The position numbers were made by a program, and so were the translations under genes. The notes under the pieces were generated by a model. That model was not told the DNA's origin, did not search any database, and saw only the letters and a list, made by a program, of their open reading frames with translations. Positions 12,236-22,154 of a stretch of 64,000 nt of DNA are shown in pieces. The DNA comes from Moniliophthora roreri (taxonomy: Eukaryota; Basidiomycota; Agaricomycetes; Agaricales; Marasmiaceae), in assembly GCA_001466705.2 (NCBI GenBank), contig LATX02000228.1:62001-126000 (forward strand), in the 5' to 3' direction. The first letter of the stretch is position 1. Every line of letters begins with the position of its first letter.

Positions 12236-13231
12236 TCATCTGGTAAATTTTCCAGATGAAGCTGGATTGTTGTAAAGTTCATTAATACACTTGAGTTTGG
12301 ATGCAGTGAGCACTGTTTTTGAAAGGCTCATGTCAATACACTTCTGTGGGTTTTCCTTGGCATCAGCAATGGTCTTCTGGGCATTCTTCATGATACTGGA
12401 AGATAGGTAAAGAATGCCCTGAGGACTTGGAACTTTGGATTTATCCCTTTCTACATGGCCCAGTTTCTGGATTCCATTATTGATGTCATCTGGATCAATC
12501 ACAATGGCCAAATTGATGTCAGGGACATCTATGCCCACTGCTAGAGAATCTGTTGCAATGACAATCATGTTATGATCTTGACAGAGGAGATTTATTGTTT
12601 CCCAATTATATCCAGGAGTATAGAGTGCATTATAGGCACATATTGCCCACTTTCTTGCTTCAGATTGTTCTAAAAGATAATGTAGGACCTTGTCACCAAA
12701 CTTGATACTCAAGTGGTAAGTGAGTATCTTTCCTTTATTTCCAAGTACCCAATCCAGCTCAGAGAAGTGTTCACTTTGGGCTCCATGGGGGAATTGCTTG
12801 ACTGTCAGGTGAATTTCATAGCAAGCATTTGAATGCTGTACAAAATAAAACCTTCCTGGATGAAGACCTAGAAAACAGCATACTGAGTCCTTTGGTTTTC
12901 CTGCACACAAAGTCACTGTAAAAGCCACTATGACTGTGTGCTCCAGGAAACACTTTCTTAAATGCCCAATCTGCATGTATTCTGGTCTAAATGCTGGACC
13001 CCAAATATAAAGAAGATGGACCTTGTTGATCATAAGGGCAAAGAGATGGAGCATGATATCAGGTAGGTTTATGAACCACCCCCCAAAGGACTGTGCTGAA
13101 AGCATTTCTGGTGTGACCAGAATGACATTGTATCCAGTGTGTGCAGTTTTGAATATATTTTTTTGTTGGACTTCAGCTTCATCTCTAGTTTTCTTGTTAA
13201 TGACAATTGAAGGGATATTAAACTGGGACAT
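12236..13231 (-). pseudogene. Truncated RecQ-like DNA helicase relic
   Basis: An open frame of 331 codons that resembles the middle of RecQ-family helicases common in repeat regions of Agaricomycetes. It keeps the ILVTPEML motif, the WGPAFRPEY motif that follows the Walker B box, and the ATDSLAVGIDVPD motif V. The Walker B DEAH has become NKVH, and motif VI, normally QKxGRxxRD, reads QKLGHVERD. The N-terminal Walker A region is absent. The protein could not hydrolyse ATP in the usual way. It is probably a captured or degenerate mobile-element gene even though the frame is open. Confidence 0.7.
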
Positions 13232-13319
13232 CTTGGCTGCCTGGGTTCATATCATGAGCAAAACCATGTCTGTTGAGAGTTCTGGCAGTGCCACAAAAGA
13301 AGAAGTGGAGTCAGATTGA

Positions 13320-13623
13320 GGGACCTGGAGTGCTGGTTGTCATAGTAGTTATTATAACTCCAATACTGGGTTTTCTTGATTATTTCTTGATATGTGTAGT
13401 TGAGTATTAGTAGAGACATGCTCTGTCAATATGTAATACCACCAAGCAAAGTTGAATGTAATGCACTGAACACTGTGCTATGTTAACCTGAGCTTAATTG
13501 TTATATAACAGTGTGATGGCATAATGGAAAAAAAAATGCCAACATTACAAGATGCTTTCAAAAAAAAGCCCTGCTTTGTAAGCTCCTTGACTTACAGTTC
13601 AAACTGGTTGGGCCATATACCTC
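13320..13623. other. No gene seen: spacer between helicase relic and LTR
   Basis: AT-rich sequence with two A-rich runs near 13528 and 13560. No coding frame or repeat boundary is recognised, except that it ends in CTC directly before the LTR at 13624. Confidence 0.4.
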
Positions 13624-14074
13624 TGTCATAAATTGGTGTTTTTGGGGAACAAAGAGAAGATTGATTTGGTTATCTATATGTTAGAGTAGGTACAGTTTTT
13701 ATAGTAGATTTTGTGTTGTATATATGAAATAAGTAGAATTTGTATCGTATCTGAGACTAGAGAATGAGACAAGTAAGAGAAATATAAAATGGTTGAAACA
13801 AGTCCAAGTATGTAAAACGCTATTTCACGACAACCTCTCTAGAGGTGCAGGAGATTCCTTTTCCCCCCAATATAAGTTGCCTTTTAATCTAGCTTTTAAG
13901 AATGTATATAAGGCTATAGTTACTGCTTGCACAGATGGGGCTTTTAGTTCTCTTTAAATGCTAGCTTATATTCAAAAACTTTTTCCCAAAAAAGCCATAT
14001 GAGGACCACATGTGGCTAATATAGACTTGTAAGTACAGTTGACAAATTTCCAATATATCTCATAGAAACTTGAT
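13624..14074 (-). repeat. Copia LTR (3' copy), right end unresolved
   Basis: This segment is repeated at 16961-17411 without any length change and with only about two substitutions noticed (near 13664 and 13673). The left edge is TGTCATAAATTGG, so on the minus strand the LTR ends ...ATGACA. The true right end may lie beyond 14074, because the other copy is cut by the N at 17412. Candidate ACA ends occur within the next 100 bases. The orientation is set by the primer site beside the other copy. Confidence 0.75.
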
Positions 14075-14909
14075 ATATCTGAGCTTACAGTGTCATACTG
14101 CCCATACAGCATACAGAAATCAGCATAGACAAGTTTTATAGAGTTGCTACCCTATAAAACCTGGTAAGACAGCTGGTATATTTTCCAGATGTTTGGCTAC
14201 TTGTATTGCAGCTATGCACTACATAACCAGCTACATGCTTTTACTGGTAGGCAGCAATCCTCAGAGGTCCACATGTCATTATGTAACTGGATTTTGGCCA
14301 TTTTCATGGCAAATCTGATACCTCCCAATCTTTCATTCAATATTCACTCTCTGCAATGTATGTAGCTCAAGGAATCATTCAAGCTGACTAAATAAATGTC
14401 AGAGATACTGTAAATACAAGAATTAGATTAAATATTGAACGTTGTAAGGTAAAATGCAAAGATAAATTGTCACTCAATTTTCGGGCCCATGCCATCCTCG
14501 GGCCCATCCAACTCACTGTCTATGTCCATAGGAACGTTCCGAGTCTCGTTCCGGTACATCCTGCAGTATGCAGGACTGCTGAGGTGTGTTTTTGCATGCT
14601 TTCCCTTGCTTTGGAGCATATGCCAGTTCCTTCTCACTCCCTTCGACTTCCTGCATTTGTTGAACCGTATGATGGCATCACGAAGATGCTGCAATCGTTC
14701 TTAATGTTTACCACAGTTAGACTTTGCAGGGATAATATTTCATGAGACAGGACTCCACATATGGAGAGGTAGGTACAGTAAACACATCCAAAGTTGAGGC
14801 AGAAGGATAGCGCGACGTGTCTCAGTGCATCAGAAAAGCGTGATGTAATCAAATTCCCCAGACCTGCTGAATTGGAGCACCATACCCCTTTATTTCCCAC
14901 TTTAGTAAN
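14075..14909. other. Unassigned sequence between LTR and assembly join
   Basis: The part from 14075 to about 14320 could be the rest of the LTR or 3' internal sequence. From 14465 to 14900 the base composition is higher in G and C, and a minus-strand frame of 74 codons (14694-14470, basic N-terminus, acidic end) is present. I see no homology for it. The N at 14909 ends the segment. Confidence 0.35.
14909..14909. other. Single N at a junction (assembly join)
   Basis: To its right begins sequence that matches the reverse complement of the tandem-array body. To its left is unrelated sequence. It is probably a scaffold gap. Confidence 0.6.
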
Positions 14910-16135
14910 TGGTGTAAAGTTTCTCTTAGAAAAGTGCTATAACACACTCAAGATGTTACTCTTATCTCTTATGACACAAGTTCGTTATCAGATTTCTATC
15001 TCTCTGGAGTCACTCAGGACCAATCTCCAGGGCCTGTAGTGAGGAAGCAAAACTGGAATGGCACACAAATTTATACACCAAACAAACTCGTCATGTATTC
15101 ACAATCAGAGGGGGCAGAGTTACTTGAGTATGTACAAATATCTAGCTGTCCTTATATACAGTCTAAGGAATATATCTACAGGAAATTATAAATAATGTCC
15201 AATAATTCAGGAAATGACAAATGAGTGACTGAGATACTAAAAGAGGGATTATTCAGATGTCACAGAGTCTGGCCACTAGGGTATCTGACCATATCCACAT
15301 GGGTATCTATGTTTCCAGGTGTTCTAGATTCTATAATTTGTATTTTCTCTTTTCTAAGTCGGGTATCCATGAGCGGATGGCTGTATCTGTCCCATCTTTT
15401 GACAGCATTTCCCTTTTCTAGTATCCGCACATTGGCAGAGGCCTAGATGCCAAAGTTTCCAAGGTCAGAACATGCTGTTATTGTTCCTATCTCCTTTGAC
15501 AATGCACACTCAGTCTTATTTAGAATTTCTTGCACATTAGATATTCTTCATATGTCTTATTGTATCTGTCTGTAGGTAGTGGATGTCCTTCGGAAGTGAT
15601 TTCTGTCTTTCTGAGCAGTCTTTGTACCTAGTTTGCTTATTGCATATTGTTTAGCCGCCAGTGAATTCTTTATTAAGAGATCACCTGCTTTGACTCTGAT
15701 CCATATATTGACTTCAGAGGAGGATCGTTCTATGATTGTTCCTGTTCTAAGTCGTCTTTCTGTTTTGATGTCTCCTCTAAGTACCTCTGTACTGTTTGAC
15801 TGCAGCTTGCACTTTGCAGATGTCATAGAAAAGTAAAGTAGAAGTTAAAATCCCATTGATAGCACTTTGAGAGCTTGGTTAACTAGCCAATGCATTCATT
15901 GGGCCATAGTTAGATTCCTTACAGGTTTCAGGAGTGATCTGCTTTGGATCTGATACTTAGATAGGTTAGAAAGTACAGCTTAGACACCTCTGTATAGCGT
16001 ATCATATAGCTCTTCGTACTTTCTAAGGTACCACAGCTTCTCTAAGGCAATGACTAGCAGACTGGGCTCACTCTAGTCCTTATTACCTGTTATCTCATGT
16101 CATATTAAAGTGTTCCAATTCAGAAATAGTGTAAA
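14910..16135 (-). repeat. Decayed internal region of the Copia element
   Basis: Read on the minus strand this follows gag. The part 14910-15440 matches the array body at about 3640-4340, and 15490-16135 matches 1268-1984, each in inverted orientation. Frames are closed by many stops. No protease, integrase, reverse transcriptase or RNase H motif is readable, so pol is missing or destroyed here. Confidence 0.55.
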
Positions 16136-16801
16136 ATGAATAAAAGTGGGTCTTTTCTAGGTTCGACATATTACCAGGACACTGATGTGTACTCCCCCAG
16201 ACTCTGTATGCCCATCATCCTTCAAATTCTTCACCTTTCACACAATTCTAAGTTCAACATCATCCACCTCTATTTCTTCTTTCAGGGACTCCAGATTTGT
16301 AATAAGATCACCAAAGCCAGAGTGTTCCACAATGGAATTCAGCATGACAGCAACAATCTGTATATCACTAGGTTGGTCATTATGGATTCATTCAAGGTCA
16401 TTGGCTAAAGATCGGATCTGCCCCATCACTATCATCATCTCCTCTCCTCTATATTTTACATTCGAGAACTCCCTCCACATTCTAACAGCCACTCCCACTC
16501 CTGACCCTCCAAATATTGCTGTCAGATGAGCCCAAAGACCTGCCAGATCTTCATCAAATCTCTTGGCATGTGTCAACACCTTGTCCTCCAGAGGTTTTAC
16601 CAACATCTCTGTGGCTGCATCTCTCCTATTCTTCCAGGCCTTCACTGCTTTGCTGCTTGGTCCTCCATTTGGTTTCTTGTCTTCACCCATCAACATCTCC
16701 AATAAGTTTGCAGCTCGTGCCGCCACTCTAGTCCTGTATTCCCATGCCCTATAATTCTCTTCTCCCTTCAGCTTCACAATGTCTTTGTCAGAACTCTCCA
16801 T
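16136..16801 (-). pseudogene. Copia-type Gag, broken by in-frame stops
   Basis: Gag packages the retrotransposon RNA. From ATG 16801 the frame reads MESSDKDIVKLKGEENYRAW, the usual start of Copia Gag (the LxGxENYxxW signature). It goes on through a helical domain with ARAANLLEML and HLTAIFGGSG to LANDLE, where a TGA (16388-16390) stops it. The same frame continues past this TGA (DIQIVAVMLNS, LITNLESLKEE) to a second TGA and then a TAG. Both TGA codons would come from CGA by a single C-to-T change. The start lies 160 bp inside the 5' LTR, as expected. Confidence 0.8.
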
Positions 16802-16940
16802 TGTTGTCTGATTTCAAATGGTCAGGTCAGTTGTTTATGGTCTTTCAGGGTCAGTCTGGGTCGGTTGTCAGTTGTTGGTTGGTCAGTCAGGGTCAGTCAG
16901 TGGTCGTTGGTAGGTCAGAGAAGTGATGCAGTGGTTTAGG

Positions 16941-16960
16941 CTGAACTGGAGCCCATAACC
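16941..16960 (-). promoter_or_regulatory. Primer binding site, half-tRNA initiator-Met type
   Basis: On the minus strand the LTR ends ...TTATGACA and is followed at once by GGTTATGGGCTCCAG. This matches, with one extra base, the complement of the anticodon stem-loop region of an initiator tRNA-Met. Drosophila copia and some relatives use that internal tRNA fragment, not the 3' end, as primer. The position immediately inside the LTR supports the call. Confidence 0.65.
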
Positions 16961-17411
16961 TGTCATAAATTGGTGTTTTTGGGGAACAAAGAGAAGCTTG
17001 ATTTGATTATCTATATGTTAGAGTAGGTACAGTTTTTATAGTAGATTTTGTGTTGTATATATGAAATAAGTAGAATTTGTATCGTATCTGAGACTAGAGA
17101 ATGAGACAAGTAAGAGAAATATAAAATGGTTGAAACAAGTCCAAGTATGTAAAACGCTATTTCACGACAACCTCTCTAGAGGTGCAGGAGATTCCTTTTC
17201 CCCCCAATATAAGTTGCCTTTTAATCTAGCTTTTAAGAATGTATATAAGGCTATAGTTACTGCTTGCACAGATGGGGCTTTTAGTTCTCTTTAAATGCTA
17301 GCTTATATTCAAAAACTTTTTCCCAAAAAAGCCATATGAGGACCACATGTGGCTAATATAGACTTGTAAGTACAGTTGACAAATTTCCAATATATCTCAT
17401 AGAAACTTGAT
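16961..17411 (-). repeat. Copia LTR (5' copy), cut by assembly join
   Basis: Second LTR copy, almost identical to 13624-14074 over 451 bp. The outer end is lost at the N (17412), so no target-site duplication can be checked. Confidence 0.75.
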
Positions 17412-17412
17412 N
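17412..17412. other. Single N joining repeat arm to gene-rich sequence
   Basis: The LTR stops in mid-sequence to the left. To the right the first codons of an F-box gene copy are missing (the intact paralogue has about four more). It is most likely a scaffold gap, so linkage of the two halves rests on scaffolding. Confidence 0.75.
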
Positions 17413-19182
17413 GATCTTCAAGGTTGGAAGAACGAAAAGAAAAAAAAAAGGCCGAGCAGATCAATGCTCAAAAACAAGCAGCAGGTCTTAAAAGAGAAGG
17501 CCCCAAACTCGGAGCAAAGTCCCAGTAACGATATGTCAAAGCCGAAGGCTAGTAAACGGTCAAGGAAGAAGGCAAAAGCAGATACAGAAACTCAGCAACT
17601 CATTCTCGTCCAGCCAAGCGCGTCTAAAACTCGTGGATTATTGCAAAAATGCAAAGGATGTCATGTTGGAGGTGCGTGCTCCTAGTGATGTTGCGGGCTC
17701 GGCTCGTCTCAAAGCCCCAGGCTTAGGCCTGGCTTGAGAGGGCTCAGGCTCACCAAACATTGAGCCCGAGCCTTGAGCTGCCAGAAGCTCGAACCGTAGG
17801 CAGGGCCCGGCTTAGGCCAGGGCTTTTGGGTATCACTTGCCTACAGCCATGGGTTGCACTTTCCATCATATCGTCTAGGGCTCAAGCTCTGGGCTTGGGC
17901 TCTTAGAAATGCAAGCCCGAGCCCTGAGCCCAGTCGAAGCCCTACAGTAGGGTTTGGCTCGGTCAGGCCTGGCTTCAGGGCTTGAGCCGAGCCCCCAACA
18001 TCACTGCTCCAGATTTGTCCAGATTTGACATTTTCTCAATTTTCTTTTCGGCCCAGATATTCACGCATCTTCAACCTCGGGACTTTTTGCACTTGACACG
18101 TACGAGCAAGGATTACGAGTTATACTATTTTCCAAGGGCTCGGTACCGATTTGGAGTGCAGTGCTCAAGAATGGAAAACTACGCCTTTGCCCAAGGATTT
18201 AACCGAACCCGAATATGCCAGTCTAGCATTTCACTCGTATTGTGACGTGGGCTTTGTTGTAGCTTTCAAACGAAAATCAGCTTACAACAAGCTACTTGAA
18301 TGTGCGAAAGTGGTCCATGCGAAACTATCTCTTGGGAGTGCAGAATACGATGCCACAAGGTTTGCGCTTACACAGAGTGTGTTATGGTCGATGCCAGATA
18401 TTTCCTGGCTGACTCGGTTTTCCCACTCGGTTTGCAGATTTTACCATTTCAACCGCTTATCAGAACTGCCTACCTGGGCAGATGGCGTTCAAGAAACGGG
18501 GCAACTAGGCATAATCAATGTTGTACCTCGCTTCCGGTCTATCAAAGATCATTATATCATACAAAAGTCTGATAATCGGGATTGGTTCAATTGTTCGAGT
18601 TACTGCTACCTTGTACCGTCCATCATTGATAATTATCGTCTGGAATTTCTCGAAGTGGAAGATGATCCATAGGTGCTGCTTGCGTGGCGTAAGGAGAAGG
18701 AAAGCGAGTACAAAAAATTGATAACGTCGAGTGCTTCGAATGGATCACCGTTCGGGCATTGATTGAGTTCTCTTACAGCACGACATCCAATGTCGAAAGT
18801 AGTGGCACGATTGGAAGACCTCTCAACGCAAGATAGAGTTGGAGGAGTTACGTGAAGAGAGAATCGACCGGTCCGGTGTGTTTGCTGCACATTCTACTTC
18901 TTGCCGCTTCAACGCCTTCACTCCAGGATTCCGAAGAAACTCGTGGCCCTCGCATGGTACGAGCGCGACCCTGAACGCCGCCCTCAAATTATACATCATT
19001 CGTTGGTAAATCAGCCGAAAGAGCTCACTGACGAAGGCAAGTATGCAATCCCCAAAATTAGCAGCCGTAGTAGCAGTCCAGCTTACCCGTACCTAGAGTG
19101 GGAAAAGATAAAACAGATCATCTTGGAAGTTAGTACACAGGGAGAACGTCAGGACCTAGGAAGATCGCCAACAAGAGGCTAA
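17413..19182 (+). pseudogene. F-box family pseudogene, paralogue of the gene at 36498
   Basis: It shares the exon plan of the intact gene at 36498-37816. Recognisable parts are RSSRLE at the start, IFTHLQPRDFLHLTRTSK (end of the F-box), EPEYASLAF, the CxxxxC...CRIRC segment, LPTWADGVQE, YRLEFLEV and LTDE|EW at the last intron. Lesions seen against the paralogue are a frameshift and deletion in exon 1, two one-base deletions in exon 2 (between TSK and EPEYA), loss of the AG of one intron acceptor (AA near 18299) and stops after DDP. The last intron (19037-19096) would be GC-AG. Intron 1 (17672-18057) carries a MITE. The start codon lies in the gap at 17412. Confidence 0.8.
17683..18006. mobile_element. 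MITE with ~21-bp inverted repeats inside an intron
   Basis: Left end AGTGATGTTGCGGGCTCGGC; the right end read backwards is AGTGATGTTGGGGGCTCGGC, one mismatch over about 21 bases. The YAGTG start is like hAT-family ends. GCTCC stands on both sides (17678-17682 and 18007-18011), a possible 5-bp target duplication, although hAT elements normally make 8 bp. The inside is G/C-rich, palindromic and without a coding frame. Removing the element plus one GCTCC leaves a 57-nt intron, close to the 60-nt intron at the same place in the paralogue. Confidence 0.75.
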
Positions 19183-22154
19183 ACGAGAAGCAAAGGATGA
19201 ACGATGAACGTCAGCGGTGACTTATCGTCAACAAGGCACAGAGTCGGCTTCTCTCGGTCTTATCAATTTGATGTCGATGGCCCGAAATCTGTAGTATCGA
19301 ATCATGTATTCCATCATTATCCACCGTAAAAACTCTAGACTGTTCTCGCCTTGGAGATACGGAGCAGTAAAGAGCGCCACAAATGCCTATGATATTCTGA
19401 ATGAAGAATGCGAATCACACGAACATCCCATCTAAGCACGCTTAAATGGATTGGGGGGTGGCTCACGGCAAGGCTACGGTGATGAGCAGTGCCTCGGGTG
19501 CTATCTGCTTTCAGCTATATCAAATCATAGCTCGACCACGGCACATCTCCTTGAAGAGATCAACGGCGGAAGACATGATGAATGACTTCTGCTGTTGTTA
19601 CAGCATTCATCAGGCCTAGAGAACCGGCCGCAAATTGGGGGTTCATTATCGCTGTTGTCATGGAGGACCATGATGAAGCGGAAGCGACAATATCAAAGAT
19701 GCGGCACTGGAAGTAACGGACAACGTATTCCTTGATCTAGGGCTGTCAGAAGTTGTTTCAGTAGCAGGACATCTCTTCAATGTGGTAAGGCAGCAAATGG
19801 TTTTAACGACGATTGTTTCCGTTGAGGTTGTCTTGTGAGTAGTCCCGATGGACTGGCATCCGCTCATACGATCAATTCGTATCAAGTCAAACCCATTTGA
19901 ATTTTTACTTGAGGTCTGCTAATCGCGCCCACAGAGGGGGGCCATAGTATGGTGGTAGCTGTCTAGCCTTGAATTGAAAAGAAATTTTTTGCAGTCCACG
20001 CCTGTCAATACTAACGCCCCAATTTCCCTGCCAGACAGATCTACAAATCGGCATACCGTTAACCCGCCGCAAGTTGCATGGCAAGACTTGCTATTTTTCG
20101 AGAACTCTCCTGTACGAAATGCGGCGCAAACTTGCAATTTCGCTAACGTAGATGAAAGGTATCAAAGCTGACTTAAGCGCCTAGAAGGTACGTACCGCGT
20201 ACGCAACGACGTCGAGAAGCTATTTGCTAGAACCTTGGACCGCCACAGATACGAAACACGTTCACTTCCAAAATCTATGCCGGAAATTAGTCCCTTGCTG
20301 GGCAACCATAGTCCCTGAACCACTGATACGTTTGGTGAAAACCTGAGAAGCTCACAGTCTGCACCCCTTTGTACATACTTCCACAAGTGATCAGTCAGAC
20401 GTTCACCGAATGCCGTTATGCCGACCTTTGGCATGGAGTATGGCAAGTGATTTGTATAGATAAGATCCCTCCCAGAGAAGTAACAAGAACCTTGAAAACT
20501 TAAACCAGAAGCAACAATGATCTCACCTCGAATCAGGGACAGACGTTCTATCTCCAAGTTTATTCTCATCTATCATTGTTATTTCAAATCTACGGCAAGG
20601 GGCAAGGCAAGGGCTCGAATGAGTTGACCTTCCTTCGCACTTACCCTTTTGGATGGAAGAGATAACAAAGTCGCGTCATTCATTCCCGCAGGGACGAACA
20701 AGCCGACCAGTCTTGCTAAGATGCCTATTAAGTTTCCCGGCCGCCGAGTATGCACAATTCCAGAATTGCATCGCCCCAGTTTCTTTATCCCGATAGGAAA
20801 GTGCAGAGGCATCTAGCAAGATGGGTGTGCAACGTTCTATGATGTGTTACCGCGGAGAGGGGCTCGAGGGGAACGTCAAAGTTGAAAGACGGGATCAGAC
20901 ACTCGAGACCCTCGTCCAAGACTGCTTTGCAACAGAAAATTCAGGTCCAGAACGTCGGTGCTCTTCGATGATTTCGGGAGATGTTCAACCTTATCCTAAC
21001 TAGGCAGACCGGGAGTTAGGAAGACCTGTGTATCAGCTCCCGATGCAAAAGAGCACTATAACGGGATAGCTTGGCTTGCGAGGAATCACAGTAAACTGCT
21101 TCTTTTCCCGATAGATGCGAGCCTTGCTTTCACCTCGTTTGATATGATAAGCTGTGCTTAGTCGTCCAGAGGTATAGTCAAGAGCCTTATGATCTCTGGG
21201 GTGTTGCGTATCTAGAGCGTTTCATGCCAAGATTATCAAATCGACGTTCAATCACTCACCATTGCGACTCAATGAGTGACATTCAACGCGTCCCGATATG
21301 TCTACAACGTCCTCTTCTCACACGATATCTCCATTAAAGACCAAGTAAGTTGCCTGAAGATACTCTCGAGCGAAGAGAAGTGTCGGTGGCGATGGGTTTG
21401 ACCTAATGATACAACACCTGTAACAGAGGTCAAGGCGAGTATATCGCAGCGTGCTAAATTCGCCCAAAGTCTGGATTATAGAAGTTAAAGATCAGTAACC
21501 CATGTTTTGAATCTGAAACGTGACGACGAGGATGCCTTACAAGAGAATGGGAGAGCCAAGGGAGATGTGAGAGTCGAGACTGAATCGCGGATCCAGATTA
21601 GGCAGGTCGCGTTGTGACGTGAGATTAGTCGTTTTGATGATCTGCCTAGGTTTCTTAAATAATCAAATAAATAAAATATCAAATATTAAGGAGGAAGTAA
21701 GGAATAAATATAAAACATCGATAGGCTGTCTCAAGGGTGTATGAGTAGGATGTATGGGTAGGGTGTAAGAGACGGCTGTGAGAGAGAGGTTTGAATGGAG
21801 TCGTGACGGTCGTAAAAAAAAGGAAATTGTATCCGGCGAAGCCGGTACTCGCTACACGCGTGCTGTCACGGACATCGTTTACCTGTAAAAGAGTTCTGTC
21901 CGCTTTACCACCATGTCTTCATGTCCGAAATCTTAATCCTCGTTCGCAGACAGTATCCCGCCTGTAGCTGGTGACAGATGATAGATCATTCTATCTGTGA
22001 CTATGCTTCCGTACGCAAATCGGGTTAGTTGGATTATTGAATGTAGTTACCAGGTCGGGTTGGGCTGCAATTTATAAACCTCCAAATTCAAATCAACCAA
22101 TACGTTCAACCCTCGGACTCAACCCGAGTACCAACGGTCCGCTCTACTGTCATC
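19183..22154. other. No convincing gene: decayed intergenic DNA upstream of the PKS
   Basis: Only short frames occur. The longest (20569-20162, minus, 135 codons) has no recognisable motif and no clear splice partners. From 21660 to 21830 the sequence is A/T-rich with TAAATAAATAAAATAT, likely part of the upstream region of the polyketide synthase. No match to other parts of the window was noticed. Confidence 0.45.
22071..22080 (+). promoter_or_regulatory. TATA-like box of the polyketide synthase gene
   Basis: ATTTATAAAC stands about 75 bp before the ATG at 22155, a plausible TATA position for a fungal gene. The ATG has an ATCATGG context. Confidence 0.4.

Noticed and set aside
20162..20569. 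Minus-strand frame of 135 codons upstream of the PKS
   Set aside because: No recognisable domain, splice partner or paralogue in the window.
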